DNA of 64,000 nt from Mycolicibacterium pyrenivorans (GCF_025821625.1 NZ_JACKSH010000027.1:1-64000), one strand, 5' to 3'; counted from the first letter of the stretch, positions 17,295 through 26,690 are shown. The notes: generated by a model from the letters alone, not told the origin. Numbers and translations are program-made.

Positions 17295-18275
17295 TTGAGT
17301 CCACGCGAATACGACGAGACCGATGTCCGGGTGCGGCCCGGCAGGGGCTCGCGGCCGCGGACCAAGACACGACCCGAGCACGCCGACGCGCAGGAAGCCA
17401 TGGTGGTCACCGTCGACCGCGGCCGCTGGGGCTGCGTCCTCGGCCGCGACCCGGCCCGCCGGGTGACCGCGATGCGGGCCAGGGAGCTGGGCCGCACCCC
17501 GATCGTCGTCGGTGACGACGTCGACATCGTCGGCGACCTCTCCGGCCGCACCGACACGCTGGCGCGCATCGTGCGTCGCGGGCCACGCCGAACGGTGTTG
17601 CGCCGCACCGCCGATGACACCGACCCGACCGAGCGCGTCTTCGTCGCCAACGCCGACCAGCTGCTGATCGTGGTGGCGCTGGCGGATCCGCCGCCGCGGG
17701 CCGGCCTGGTCGAGCGGGCGTTGATCGCCGCGTATGCCGGCGGGCTGGTGCCGATCCTGTGCCTGACGAAGTCCGATCTCGCACCGGCGGAGCCGTTCAC
17801 CGCGCAGTTCGCCGACCTCGACCTGACGATCGTCACCGCCGGCCGCGGCGACGGCATAGACGAGGTCGGCGCCCTGCTGGCGGGCAAGGTCACCGCCCTG
17901 CTCGGCCATTCCGGGGTGGGCAAGTCCACTCTGGTGAACCGCCTTGTGCCCGAAGCGGAACGGGCGATCGGCACGGTGACCGACGTCGGCAAGGGCAGGC
18001 ACACCTCCACGCAGTCGGTGGCGCTGCCCCTGAAGTTCGGCGGCTGGGTGATCGACACGCCGGGCATCCGGTCGTTCGGGCTTGCGCACATCGCAGCCGA
18101 CGACGTGATGATGGCCTTCTCCGACCTGGCCGAGGCGATCGCCGACTGCCCGCGGGGCTGTGGCCACATGGGGCCGCCCGCGGACCCGGAATGCGCGCTC
18201 GACGCGTTGACCGGACCGGCGGCCGGACGGGTCAGCGCGGCGCGACGACTGCTCACGGCGATGCGGGAAGGCTGA
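17295..18275 (+). CDS. rsgA: Ribosome small-subunit-dependent GTPase A
   Basis: The product is 326 residues from a TTG at 17295, 11 bp after the aroA stop with AGGG between. It is a circularly permuted GTPase of 30S assembly. There is an N-terminal OB-fold, then G4 LTKSD, G1 GHSGVGKSTLVN, G3 DTPGIRSFG, and a zinc finger of the CPRGCGHMGPPADPEC type. Corresponds to Rv3228. The basic N-terminus (RPRTKTRPEH) is typical. Confidence 0.93.
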   Translation: MSPREYDETDVRVRPGRGSRPRTKTRPEHADAQEAMVVTVDRGRWGCVLGRDPARRVTAMRARELGRTPIVVGDDVDIVGDLSGRTDTLARIVRRGPRRTVLRRTADDTDPTERVFVANADQLLIVVALADPPPRAGLVERALIAAYAGGLVPILCLTKSDLAPAEPFTAQFADLDLTIVTAGRGDGIDEVGALLAGKVTALLGHSGVGKSTLVNRLVPEAERAIGTVTDVGKGRHTSTQSVALPLKFGGWVIDTPGIRSFGLAHIAADDVMMAFSDLAEAIADCPRGCGHMGPPADPECALDALTGPAAGRVSAARRLLTAMREG

Positions 18276-18371
18276 GCGGATGCGTGTGTGTTGTGCCGAG
18301 GGCATGCTGATGACGAGCGGGTTTGCCGCGGGTGCCCATCGGGCACGCTGACCCCGAAGGAGGATCACACT

Positions 18372-19220
18372 GTGAGTACGGTACCCACGATCGAACTGAA
18401 CGACGGCACGCGAATTCCCCAGTTGGGCTTCGGTGTCTTCCAGATCCCGCCCGAGGAGACCGCCGCGGCGGTGAAGACGGCGCTGGACATCGGCTACCGC
18501 CACATCGACACCGCCGAGATGTACGAGAACGAAAAAGGTGTCGGGGACGGTGTCCGCGACTCCGGCATCGACCGCGCCGAGGTGTACGTCACCAGCAAGC
18601 TCAACAACTCGTTCCACAAGCCCGACGACGCGCGCCGGGCGTTCGACCGCACGCTGGCCGCCCTCGGCTTCGAGTACGTCGACCTGTTCCTGATCCACTG
18701 GCCGCTTCCCACGCTCTATGGCGGCGACTTCGTGTCGACGTGGAAAACGTTGGAGGAGTTCAAGAAAGACGGCAGGGCCCGCAGCATCGGGGTGTCGAAC
18801 TTCCAGGTTGCCCATCTGCAGCGCCTCGCCGACGAGACCGAGACGGTGCCCGCGGTGAACCAGATCGAAGTGCACCCGTACTTCGGCAACAACGAGGTGC
18901 GCGCCTACGGCCGCGAGCACGGCATCGCGACCGAGGCGTGGTCACCGATCGCCCAGGGCAGGGTGCTCGACGACGCGGTCGTCACCCGTGTCGCCGAGGC
19001 GACAGACAAGTCACCGGCCCAGGTGGTGTTGCGCTGGCACATTCAGCGCGGCGACATCGTGTTCCCGAAATCGGTGACGCTGCAACGCATCAAGGACAAT
19101 TTCGCGCTGTTCGACTTCGAGCTCGGTGCCGAGCATTTCGACGCGATCTCGGCGCTGGACAGGGGCGAGGAAGGTCGTTTCGGACCGAATCCGGACACCT
19201 TCGACTACGTGCCGGGCTGA
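18372..19220 (+). CDS. Aldo/keto reductase
   Basis: The product is 282 residues from the GTG at 18372, with a strong AAGGAGGA (18357-18364) 7 bp upstream. The AKR tetrad is visible: Asp and Tyr in GYRHIDTAEMYENEKG, Lys in YVTSKLNN, and His in LIHWPLP. The NADPH-binding end contains FPKSVTLQRIKDN. It reduces small carbonyl compounds, probably toxic aldehydes; it resembles the Rv2971-type mycobacterial AKR. I do not recall an AKR at this spot in M. tuberculosis. It is followed by a perfect terminator hairpin. Confidence 0.9.
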   Translation: MSTVPTIELNDGTRIPQLGFGVFQIPPEETAAAVKTALDIGYRHIDTAEMYENEKGVGDGVRDSGIDRAEVYVTSKLNNSFHKPDDARRAFDRTLAALGFEYVDLFLIHWPLPTLYGGDFVSTWKTLEEFKKDGRARSIGVSNFQVAHLQRLADETETVPAVNQIEVHPYFGNNEVRAYGREHGIATEAWSPIAQGRVLDDAVVTRVAEATDKSPAQVVLRWHIQRGDIVFPKSVTLQRIKDNFALFDFELGAEHFDAISALDRGEEGRFGPNPDTFDYVPG

Positions 19221-19245
19221 CCCGCTGGGCCCCCGGAAACTGGGA

Positions 19246-19286
19246 CTGCGTCGAGGACGGGAAAGCGGAACCCGTCCTCGACGCAG
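19246..19286. terminator. Perfect 16-bp hairpin between AKR and desA3
   Basis: CTGCGTCGAGGACGGG at 19246-19261 is perfectly complementary to 19271-19286 with a 9-nt loop. It lies 25 bp after the AKR stop and 10 bp beyond the convergent desA3 stop, so it should act as a bidirectional terminator. Confidence 0.82.
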
Positions 19287-19296
19287 CCTCAAAGCG

Positions 19297-20571
19297 TCAT
19301 GCTGCGAGGTCGTCGCGCTGCTCGCGAACCGCGGCGTCGATCGCCTTCTGCTCCCGCTTGGCGCGGCGCCGGGCTCGCACCGCGGCGATGGCCGACTTGA
19401 GGCCGCGCCGCTCGTGGGGCTCCAGTTCGTCGAACATCCGCTCGCTGCGCGTCTCGGGTGCGTCGTCGCGGGTGTCCTTCAGGAACCGGTCCGGCAGGGA
19501 CAGTTTGGCGATGGTGCGCCACGACTTGCCGTACTGCAGCAGGAACGATCCCGTGGTGTAGGGCAGGTCGTACTTGTCGCAGATCTCGCGCACCCGGAAC
19601 GAGATCTCGTGCAGCCGGTTGCTGCAGATGTCCGGGTACAGGTGGTGCTCGATCTGGTAGCACAGGTTGCCGCTCATGAAGCGCAGCACGGGGCCGTTCT
19701 CGAAGTTCGCGCTGCCCAGCATCTGCCGCAGGTACCACTGCCCCCGCGACTCGCCGACCATGTCGGTCTTGGTGAATTTCTCTGCGCCGTCGGGGAAGTG
19801 ACCGCAGAAGATGACGGCGTTGGCCCAGACGTTGCGGATGACGTTGGCCACCGCGTTGGCCTTCAGGGTGGACATGAAGCTCGCGCCCGGCGACAGCGAG
19901 GTGAGCGCGGGGTAGGCGACGTAGTCCTTGGCCACCTGGTGGCCGGCCTTGACGCCGAACTCCTTCACCCGTCCCAGCGTGGCCTGCCGGTCGTCGCGGC
20001 CCTTGAAGATCTTGCCGAGCTCGAGGTGCTGCAGTCCGACGCCCCACTCGAAGCCGATCGCCAGCAGCGTGTTGAACAGCAGGTTGCCGTAGAGGTTGGC
20101 CGGCTTCCACTTCTGGTCGCGCGTCACCCGGATCACTCCGTAGCCGACGTCGTCGTCCATGCCGAGGATGTTGGTGTACTTGTGGTGCATGAAGTTGTGA
20201 GTGAACCGCCAGTGCTTGGACGCGCCGCTCATGTCCCATTCCCAGGTCGAGGAATGGATCTCGGGATCGTTCATCCAGTCCCACTGGCCGTGCATGACGT
20301 TGTGGCCGATCTCCATGTTCTCGACGATCTTGGCCACGCCCAGCGTCGCAGTGCCCGCCCACCAGTACGCGCGCTTCGAACTGCCGGCCAGCAACAGGCG
20401 GCCTGCCACCTCCAGAGCGCGCTGGAAGGCGATGGTTCTGCGGATGTAGCGCGCGTCGCGCGCGCCGCGGGAGTCCTCGATGTCTTGGCGTATCGCATCC
20501 AGTTCGAGGCCCAGATTCTCGATGTCAGCCTCGGTCAGGTGCGTGAACTCGGGTACGTCGGTGATCGCCAT
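19297..20571 (-). CDS. desA3: Membrane stearoyl-CoA delta-9 desaturase
   Basis: The product is 424 residues. Its diiron centre is supplied by three histidine boxes: HNVMH (about 90), HNFMHH (about 124) and QIEHH (about 306). Hydrophobic stretches surround them, and the C-terminus is highly charged. It makes oleoyl-CoA with electrons from the reductase encoded immediately upstream (Rv3230c type). The ATG at 20571 has GAGG-type ribosome sites. The 68-bp gap to the reductase holds a palindromic operator, suggesting internal control within the pair. Confidence 0.94.
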   Translation of the reverse strand: MAITDVPEFTHLTEADIENLGLELDAIRQDIEDSRGARDARYIRRTIAFQRALEVAGRLLLAGSSKRAYWWAGTATLGVAKIVENMEIGHNVMHGQWDWMNDPEIHSSTWEWDMSGASKHWRFTHNFMHHKYTNILGMDDDVGYGVIRVTRDQKWKPANLYGNLLFNTLLAIGFEWGVGLQHLELGKIFKGRDDRQATLGRVKEFGVKAGHQVAKDYVAYPALTSLSPGASFMSTLKANAVANVIRNVWANAVIFCGHFPDGAEKFTKTDMVGESRGQWYLRQMLGSANFENGPVLRFMSGNLCYQIEHHLYPDICSNRLHEISFRVREICDKYDLPYTTGSFLLQYGKSWRTIAKLSLPDRFLKDTRDDAPETRSERMFDELEPHERRGLKSAIAAVRARRRAKREQKAIDAAVREQRDDLAA

Positions 20572-20602
20572 AATCAGCCTCCTCTCTATTACCTACGCTA
20601 CC

Positions 20603-20626
20603 GTAACCTACGTCGCCGTAGGTTAC
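20603..20626. promoter_or_regulatory. Palindromic operator upstream of desA3
   Basis: GTAACCTACG (20603-20612) and its exact complement CGTAGGTTAC (20617-20626) flank a 4-bp centre. A further overlapping TACCTACGCTACCGTAA element lies just to the left (20590-20606). The CCGTAA/TTACGG half-site recurs upstream of the reductase gene. The form suggests a TetR-type regulator. Confidence 0.7.
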
Positions 20627-20639
20627 TACCCAGTAAAGG

Positions 20640-21803
20640 CTAGACGTCGATCACACAATCCCCGGATGCCGCGGAGACGCAGGTCTGCACCCGGCTGCCG
20701 GGTTCGTGCTCGACGCCGGTGCGCAGATCCCGCACGTGGCCCTTCAGCAGGCCCACCACACACGACTGGCAGATACCCATGCGGCACCCGAACGGCATCT
20801 GCACGCCTGCGTCCTCGCCGGCGTCCATCAACGACGTCGCGGCGTCGACGGTGACCGTCTTACCCGCGCGGGCGAACTCGACGGTTCCGCCACTGCCGTG
20901 TACCCGGCCACGCGACACCGCGAACCTCTCCAGGTGCAGTTGATCGGCGATCCCCGCGTCCGCCCAGGTGCGCTGCGCGGCGTCGAGCATCGCCTCGGGC
21001 CCGCAGACCCAGGTCTGGCGCTGCCGCCAATCGGGCACGATCTCGTCGAGGCGGGCCAGGTTCAGCCGGCCCTCGGTGCGGGTGGTGCGCAGGTGCAGCC
21101 GGTAGCCGTCGTGCCGCCCGGCCAGTTCGGACAGTTCGTCGGCGAACAGCACGTCGGACTCCGTCGGGGCGGAATGCACATGCACGATGTGGCCGGAGCC
21201 GCCGATGCCCTCTCTGCGGGCCAACGTCCGCAGCATCGACATCACCGGGGTGATGCCGGAGCCCGCCGTCAGGAACAGCACCGACGCGGGCGCCGGGTCG
21301 GGCATGACGAAGTTGCCTTGGGGCGCAGCCAGTCTCACGATCGTGCCGGGTTCGACCCCGCCGACCAGGTGCGTGGACAGGAAGCCCTCGGGCATGGCCT
21401 TGACGGTGATGGTGATGGTGCGCGACCCCCTGCCGAGGGACCGGTGCTCTTCGGGGGTGCTGGTCAGTGAGTACGAGCGCCAGCGCCACCGGCCGTCGAC
21501 GAGTAGGCCGATGCCGACGTACTGGCCGGCCTGGTAGTCGAACGAGAAACCCCAGCCGGGCTTGATGACGAGCGTGGCCGAGTCGACGGTCTCGCGACGC
21601 ACCTCGAGCACCTTGCCCCGCAACTCGCGCGCGGACCACAGCGGGTTGGCCAGCTTGAGGTAGTCGTCGGGCAGCAACGGCGTGGTGATCCGCCCCACGA
21701 TCGTGCGCACGGCGTGCCATCCTGGACGTTCTCTGGCTCCGGCGATCGTGGGTCGCACGGTGTCGGCGACCTTGGCCGTGGTCTTGATCGTGTTCTTGGC
21801 CAT
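20640..21803 (-). CDS. Ferredoxin-reductase-type oxidoreductase partner of DesA3 (Rv3230c type)
   Basis: The product is 387 residues. An FAD-binding domain ([10 protein letters not shown] and the RSYSLTS motif) is followed by an NAD(P)-binding region ([17 protein letters not shown], then [10 protein letters not shown]) and a C-terminal plant-type [2Fe-2S] domain with [12 protein letters not shown] plus a later Cys (VQTCVSA). This layout passes electrons from NADPH to the diiron desaturase. It is immediately upstream of desA3 on the same strand. Confidence 0.92.
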   Translation of the reverse strand: MAKNTIKTTAKVADTVRPTIAGARERPGWHAVRTIVGRITTPLLPDDYLKLANPLWSARELRGKVLEVRRETVDSATLVIKPGWGFSFDYQAGQYVGIGLLVDGRWRWRSYSLTSTPEEHRSLGRGSRTITITVKAMPEGFLSTHLVGGVEPGTIVRLAAPQGNFVMPDPAPASVLFLTAGSGITPVMSMLRTLARREGIGGSGHIVHVHSAPTESDVLFADELSELAGRHDGYRLHLRTTRTEGRLNLARLDEIVPDWRQRQTWVCGPEAMLDAAQRTWADAGIADQLHLERFAVSRGRVHGSGGTVEFARAGKTVTVDAATSLMDAGEDAGVQMPFGCRMGICQSCVVGLLKGHVRDLRTGVEHEPGSRVQTCVSAASGDCVIDV

Positions 21804-21855
21804 GACGGCTCCTGCCCGGTTGTGTCTACGAGTCGCGACCCCACAGGCGCATACC

Positions 21856-21875
21856 TACGGTACCGTAACTTACGG
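21856..21875. promoter_or_regulatory. Palindromic operator upstream of the DesA3 reductase gene
   Basis: TACGGTACCGTA (21856-21867) is a perfect 12-bp palindrome overlapping CCGTAA-C-TTACGG (21863-21875). They lie 53-72 bp before the reductase ATG. The same half-sites occur before desA3, so one regulator probably binds both. The site sits just beyond the 3' end of the neighbouring DUF6912 gene. Confidence 0.68.
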
Positions 21876-21889
21876 TGTCGTAGCCACCC

Positions 21890-22399
21890 TCAGAGCAGTT
21901 CGAGCAGGAACGGCAGTTCCTGCGCCGCGTACCACGCCAGGTCGTGGTCCTGCGCGTCCCCGACGGTCAGTTCGGCGTCCTCGTCCCCCAGGTCCGCGTC
22001 GTCGATCACCTCGACGGCGGCCCGCACGGCGGACTCTGCGGCCGCGTTGTCGATGTACGCGGCGATCACCCGCTCGAGCGGGATCTCCCCCGCCAGCCGC
22101 ACCACGGCGTCGTCGAGATCGGGCCTCAGGGTGATCCCGGCGTCGGCGTCGGCCACGTCGGCCTCCAGCACCGCGCGCCGCGCGGGCAGACCCTCGGTCG
22201 CCTCGTCACCGAGAAGACGCAGCGAGGCCAGCGCCGCGTCCCGGAGCGCGACGTCGGCGAGTTCGTCCTCGTCGCCGTTGGCGTAGGCCTCCCGCAGCGT
22301 CGGCGTCACCGCGAACGCGGTCCCGTTGACGGGGCGCAGTGATCCGTCGGCGACCAGCCGCGAAAGCATGGCCAGGGTTGCGGGAACGTAGATGCGCAC
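21890..22399 (-). CDS. DUF6912-like protein (Rv3231c type)
   Basis: The product is 169 residues, acidic and alanine-rich, with no membrane segment or catalytic motif that I recognise. It begins MRIYVPATLAMLSRLVADG and ends ELPFLLELL, matching the conserved actinobacterial hypothetical at Rv3231c. It follows ppk2 on the same strand with a 24-bp gap, so the pair may be co-transcribed. Function unknown. Confidence 0.72.
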   Translation of the reverse strand: MRIYVPATLAMLSRLVADGSLRPVNGTAFAVTPTLREAYANGDEDELADVALRDAALASLRLLGDEATEGLPARRAVLEADVADADAGITLRPDLDDAVVRLAGEIPLERVIAAYIDNAAAESAVRAAVEVIDDADLGDEDAELTVGDAQDHDLAWYAAQELPFLLELL

Positions 22400-22423
22400 C
22401 CGATGAGAGTAGCGAGGTCGCCG

Positions 22424-23281
22424 CTACTCGGGGTCGCCCAGCAGCGTCGCGACGTGGTCGTCGACGTAGGTCGACAGCTCGCGCGGGGGGCGCCGGTAGT
22501 CGCCGCTGACCACCGGCTTCTTCGGCAACTCGACCTTCGGGGGGTCGACGTCGTAGTAGTCGATGGTGGACAGCAGGTGGGCGATCATGTTCAGCCGGGC
22601 GTGCTTCTTCACATCGGATTCGACGATGTACCAGGGGCTCACCGGTGTGTCGGTATGCACCATCATCTGATCCTTGGCCCGCGAGTAGTCCTCCCAGCGG
22701 TACACCGATTCCAGGTCCATCGGGCTGAGCTTCCACTGCCGCACCGGGTCGTCGAGCCGGGACCGGAACCGCCGCAGCTGTTCGTCGTCGGACACCGAGA
22801 ACCAGTACTTGCGCAGGATCACCCCGTCTTCGATGAGCATCTGCTCGAGAATCGGTGTCTGGCGCAGGAACAACGTGTGCTCGGCGGGGGTGCAGAACCC
22901 CATCACCTGCTCCACACCGGCCCGGTTGTACCAGGACCGGTCGAACAACACGATCTCACCCTTGGCGGGCAGGTGGGCGACGTAGCGCTGGTAGTACCAC
23001 TGCCCCTGCTCGCGGTCCGACGGTGCGGGAAGCGCGGCGATCCGGGCGATACGCGGGCTGAGGTATTCGGTGATCCGTTTGATCGTGCCGCCCTTACCCG
23101 CGGCGTCGCGACCCTCGAAGACGATGACGACGCGGGCGCCGGTCTCGCGGACCCACTCCTGCAGTTGCACCAATTCCGTTTGCAGACGGAACAGTTCGGC
23201 CTTGTAGACGTCTTTCGGGAGCTTGTTCTTGCGGTCCTTCGCGCCCTTGGTGGACTTTTCCACCGGCGACTTCTTGTCCAC
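22424..23281 (-). CDS. ppk2: Polyphosphate kinase 2
   Basis: The product is 285 residues. PPK2 uses polyphosphate to phosphorylate nucleoside diphosphates. The Walker A is FEGRDAAGKGGTIKR (about 56-70), Walker B lies in VLFDRSWYNRAGVE, and the lid region is FRSRLDDPVRQWKLSPMD. The N-terminus is Lys-rich and unstructured. Corresponds to Rv3232c. It starts 9 bp after the end of the BCCT transporter gene on the same strand. Confidence 0.95.
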   Translation of the reverse strand: MDKKSPVEKSTKGAKDRKNKLPKDVYKAELFRLQTELVQLQEWVRETGARVVIVFEGRDAAGKGGTIKRITEYLSPRIARIAALPAPSDREQGQWYYQRYVAHLPAKGEIVLFDRSWYNRAGVEQVMGFCTPAEHTLFLRQTPILEQMLIEDGVILRKYWFSVSDDEQLRRFRSRLDDPVRQWKLSPMDLESVYRWEDYSRAKDQMMVHTDTPVSPWYIVESDVKKHARLNMIAHLLSTIDYYDVDPPKVELPKKPVVSGDYRRPPRELSTYVDDHVATLLGDPE

Positions 23282-23290
23282 CGGCCGATT

Positions 23291-25045
23291 CTAGTGCGGC
23301 TTCGGCGTGCCGGATGGCCCGTCGCGATTCGGGTCCTTCTCGATCGAGATGACGAAGTCGTCGCCGTGCTGGGTGACGCCGCTGATGACCGCGCTGTTGA
23401 CGGCCTCGGCGGCGTAAACGCGGCGCACCACCTTCGGGTCGCGGCGCAGGTCTTTCAACAATGCGACCGCCATGCCGACCATCACCAGCAGGAACGGCAG
23501 GGCGGCGATGATCGTGATCGTCTGCAGTCCGGTCAACGCATCCGCGCCGCCCACCAGCAGCATCACCGCGGCAACCGCGCCCGTGGCGACGCCCCAGAAG
23601 ATGACCGTGCCCCTGGTGGGGCGGATCGTGCCGCGCTGCGACAGCGACCCCATGACGATCGAGGCGGCGTCGGCGCCGGAGACGAAGAAGATCGCGACCA
23701 GGATCATCACGATCACGCTGGCGACGGTGGCGATGGGGAACTGCTCGAGCAGCGTGAACAGCTGCTCCTCGACCCCGCCCTCACCGGCGAGATCGGTGCC
23801 GCCCTGTTGGACGTTGATGGCTGCGCCGCCGAACACCGCGAACCAGACCAGCGACACCACGCTAGGAACCAGCAGCACCCCGGCGACGAACTGGCGGATG
23901 GTGCGCCCGCGCGAGATCCGCGCGATGAACATGCCGACGAACGGCGTCCACGACACCCACCAGGCCCAGTAGAAGATCGTCCAGGACTGCAGCCAGGTGT
24001 CCACTGCGGCACCCTCGGCGCCGGTGCGCGCCGACATGGCCGACAGGTCGGCGAAGTAGCTGCCCAACGCGGTCGGCAACAGGTTGAGAATGAAAACCGT
24101 TGGGCCGACGACGAATACGAACATGGCCAGCGTCAGCGCCAGCACCATGTTGATGTTGGACAGCCATTGGATGCCGCGAGCGATGCCCGAGACGGCGGAC
24201 AGCACGAACGCCGCCGTCAGCACCGCGATGATGATGACGAGGATCGTGTTGCCCGTCTCGCCGATACCGCCGACGATCTGCAGCCCGCTGCGGATCTGCA
24301 ACGCGCCCAGCCCGAGGGAGGCCGCCGATCCGAACAGGGTGGCGAAGATCGCCAGCATGTCGATGACCTTGCCCCACGCCCCGTTCGCCCGCGCCCCCAG
24401 CAGTGGTTCGAAGGCGGAGCTGATCAGCTGCAGACGGCCCTTGCGGTAGACGCCGTAGGCGATCGACAGACCGACGACGGCGTAGATGGCCCACGGGTGC
24501 AGCGTCCAGTGGAACAGCGTGGTGGCCATCGCGGTCTGCACGGCCTCGGGGCTGCCTTCGGGGCCGGTGCCCGGCGGCGGCGACGCGAAGTGCGACAGCG
24601 GCTCGGCGACGCCGAAGAACATCAGACCGATGCCCATGCCGGCGCTGAACATCATCGCGACCCAGGAGACGCCGTTGAACTCGGGCGCCTCGTCGTCACG
24701 GCCCAGCGGGATCGTGCCGTAGGGGCCCAGTGCCAGATAGAGCACGAAGACGACGAATCCGGTGCTGGTCAGGACGAACAGCCAGCCGGTCTTGTCCATG
24801 ACCCAGGCCAGCGCGCTGCTCGAGGCGGTGGCCAGCGTGTCGGTGCTGACGAATCCCCACACCAGGAAGCCCACGGCGATCACCGCGGTGACCCCGAACA
24901 CCGCCCAGTCGATGCCGTGGGATCGGGTGAAATTGTCTTCCTCGACGGGGATGTCGAGCACCGGATGCGGCCGCGCGCCGACTCCGGTCTCGACCTGTCC
25001 GTCGGAGGGGACGGCGGTGATCTCGTGCTCAGAAGTGTCAGACAT
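23291..25045 (-). CDS. BCCT-family betaine/carnitine/choline transporter
   Basis: The product is 584 residues from the ATG at 25045; an upstream in-frame start at 25075 adds ten residues. About twelve transmembrane helices are visible, with the BCCT signature TIFYWAWWVSWTPFVGMFIA near residue 360 and the GMGIG motif near 145. It would import compatible solutes such as glycine betaine by Na+ or H+ symport for osmoprotection. The C-terminal tail is charged, as in osmosensing BetP. I do not recall a BCCT gene between ppk2 and the tgs3 region in M. tuberculosis. Confidence 0.92.
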   Translation of the reverse strand: MSDTSEHEITAVPSDGQVETGVGARPHPVLDIPVEEDNFTRSHGIDWAVFGVTAVIAVGFLVWGFVSTDTLATASSSALAWVMDKTGWLFVLTSTGFVVFVLYLALGPYGTIPLGRDDEAPEFNGVSWVAMMFSAGMGIGLMFFGVAEPLSHFASPPPGTGPEGSPEAVQTAMATTLFHWTLHPWAIYAVVGLSIAYGVYRKGRLQLISSAFEPLLGARANGAWGKVIDMLAIFATLFGSAASLGLGALQIRSGLQIVGGIGETGNTILVIIIAVLTAAFVLSAVSGIARGIQWLSNINMVLALTLAMFVFVVGPTVFILNLLPTALGSYFADLSAMSARTGAEGAAVDTWLQSWTIFYWAWWVSWTPFVGMFIARISRGRTIRQFVAGVLLVPSVVSLVWFAVFGGAAINVQQGGTDLAGEGGVEEQLFTLLEQFPIATVASVIVMILVAIFFVSGADAASIVMGSLSQRGTIRPTRGTVIFWGVATGAVAAVMLLVGGADALTGLQTITIIAALPFLLVMVGMAVALLKDLRRDPKVVRRVYAAEAVNSAVISGVTQHGDDFVISIEKDPNRDGPSGTPKPH

Positions 25046-25104
25046 CGACAGCCATTCGACCCCGGCGGCGTTCACCCGTCAATCCCGCCGGCGCTAAGAA
25101 CCCG

Positions 25105-26517
25105 TCACTTCGCGGCATCCAGCAGTTCGTCGAGCGACTCGCGCAGCAGGCTGGGCAGCATCTCCACGTCGCTCATCGCGTCCCGGTCGGCGTTGATGCC
25201 GAAATACAGCATGCCGTTGTAGGACGTGACACCGATGGCCAGCACCTGGTTGTGCAGCAGCGGCGGCACGGCGTAGGTCTCGAGCAGCTTGGTGCCGGCG
25301 ATGTACATCTGCTTCTGGGCGCCCGGCACGTTGGTGATCAGCAGGTTGAACTGGCGGGCCGAGAAGCTGGTCGCGACCCGGATGCCCATGGCGTGCAGCG
25401 TCGGTGGGCCGAAGCCGGTGAGCGTGACTATGGTCCTGGCGTCGACCAGGCTGGCCGCGGTGGGATGCGACTCGGTGGCGTGGCAGATCTGCGAGAGCCT
25501 CACCACCGGATTCGCTTCGCCGACGGGCAGATCCACCAGGAACGGGGCCACCTTGCTGATCGCCTGGCCGGGTCCGGTGGAGTCGATGTCGGCATCCGGA
25601 TACACCGACATCGGCGCCATCGCACGCACGGTCGTCGTCGCGGTCACCGGCTCCCCCCGCGACAACAGCCAGTTGCGCAACGCCCCGGCCACCACCGCGA
25701 GCACCACGTCGTTGACATCGCAGTCGTCGTAGCGTGCCCGCACCAGCCGGAAGTCCTCGAGGCTGCCCGAGGCCACCGAGAAGCGCCGGTTGCGCGACAC
25801 GGTTTTGTTCAGCGGGCTGCTGGGGGCGGTGCCGCGCGCGACGGTGCGGGCCACGTCGGCGGCGCGGCGTCCCAGGTCTGCCAGCTCGCCGGTGTTGGTC
25901 ACCGCCTCGGTCACCGCAGAGCGCACGGCCGCGGCCTGCACGGTGGGCCGGGCGATCCACTCGCCGAGCGCACCGACGAGCAGTTGGCGGTCACTGGGCT
26001 CGCGCGCCGGGATCCAGATGTCCTCGCCGAACTCGGGCTGCTTGTTGGTCCGGTCGACGATCACATGGCCGATCTCCAGCGCGGTCATGCCGTTGACCAG
26101 CGCCTGGTGGCTTTTGGTGTAGATCGCGACCCGGTTCTTGGCCAGGCCCTCGATCAGATACATCTCCCACAGCGGCCGGGACTTGTCCAGGGGGCGGGAG
26201 CCGAGGCGCGCGATGAGCTCGTGCAGCTGGGAGTCGCTGCCCGGCGACGGCAGTGCCGAGCGGCGGACGTGGTAGGTGATGTCGAAGTCGCGGTCGTCGA
26301 CCCAGACCGGTCTGGCCAGCCCGAACTTCACCTCGCGGACCTTCTGCCGGTACCGCGGGATCTGCGGCAGGCGCCGCTCGACGGCGCCCAGCAGGGTTTC
26401 GTAGCTCAGCCCGCCGCGGGGCTTGCGCAGAATCGACAGGGAACCCACATACATCGGTGTCGCGGAGTTCTCCAACCGGAAAAAGGATGCGTCCGACGCC
26501 GACAACCTCGTGACCAT
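25105..26517 (-). CDS. WS/DGAT-family acyltransferase-like protein with altered active site (Rv3233c/Rv3234c region)
   Basis: The product is 470 residues. The start at 26517 gives the usual opening (LSASDASFF, ATPMYVGSL). The family makes triacylglycerol or wax esters using HHxxxDG. Here the equivalent is SHQALVNG: the second, catalytic His is Gln and the Asp is Asn (codons CAC CAG GCG CTG GTC AAC GGC near 26117-26097). Other family landmarks are intact (NDVVLAVVAGALR, the LLITNVPG block). In M. tuberculosis the matching locus is split into Rv3234c (tgs3) and Rv3233c; here it is one frame. Catalysis is doubtful. Confidence 0.82.
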   Translation of the reverse strand: MVTRLSASDASFFRLENSATPMYVGSLSILRKPRGGLSYETLLGAVERRLPQIPRYRQKVREVKFGLARPVWVDDRDFDITYHVRRSALPSPGSDSQLHELIARLGSRPLDKSRPLWEMYLIEGLAKNRVAIYTKSHQALVNGMTALEIGHVIVDRTNKQPEFGEDIWIPAREPSDRQLLVGALGEWIARPTVQAAAVRSAVTEAVTNTGELADLGRRAADVARTVARGTAPSSPLNKTVSRNRRFSVASGSLEDFRLVRARYDDCDVNDVVLAVVAGALRNWLLSRGEPVTATTTVRAMAPMSVYPDADIDSTGPGQAISKVAPFLVDLPVGEANPVVRLSQICHATESHPTAASLVDARTIVTLTGFGPPTLHAMGIRVATSFSARQFNLLITNVPGAQKQMYIAGTKLLETYAVPPLLHNQVLAIGVTSYNGMLYFGINADRDAMSDVEMLPSLLRESLDELLDAAK

Positions 26518-26690
26518 CGCGGCGCCGTCTCCCCTCGGTTTTGTGACAGACACGGTCACGTTATCGACAGCAGCTGAGTCCCCGCTCAACGGGTGCGATG
26601 GGGAAGCTGCCGCGCATGGGATCATAAAGCGGTCTGCGACTCTCCGGCAGATGACCTTTCGTCGCCGTGCCCGAATGCTGGAGAGCCCTC

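Noticed and set aside
22403..25222. A 939-codon open frame antisense to ppk2 and the BCCT gene
   Set aside because: It mirrors the GC-rich third positions of two clear genes, is full of Gly/Asp/His/Arg repeats, and resembles no protein.
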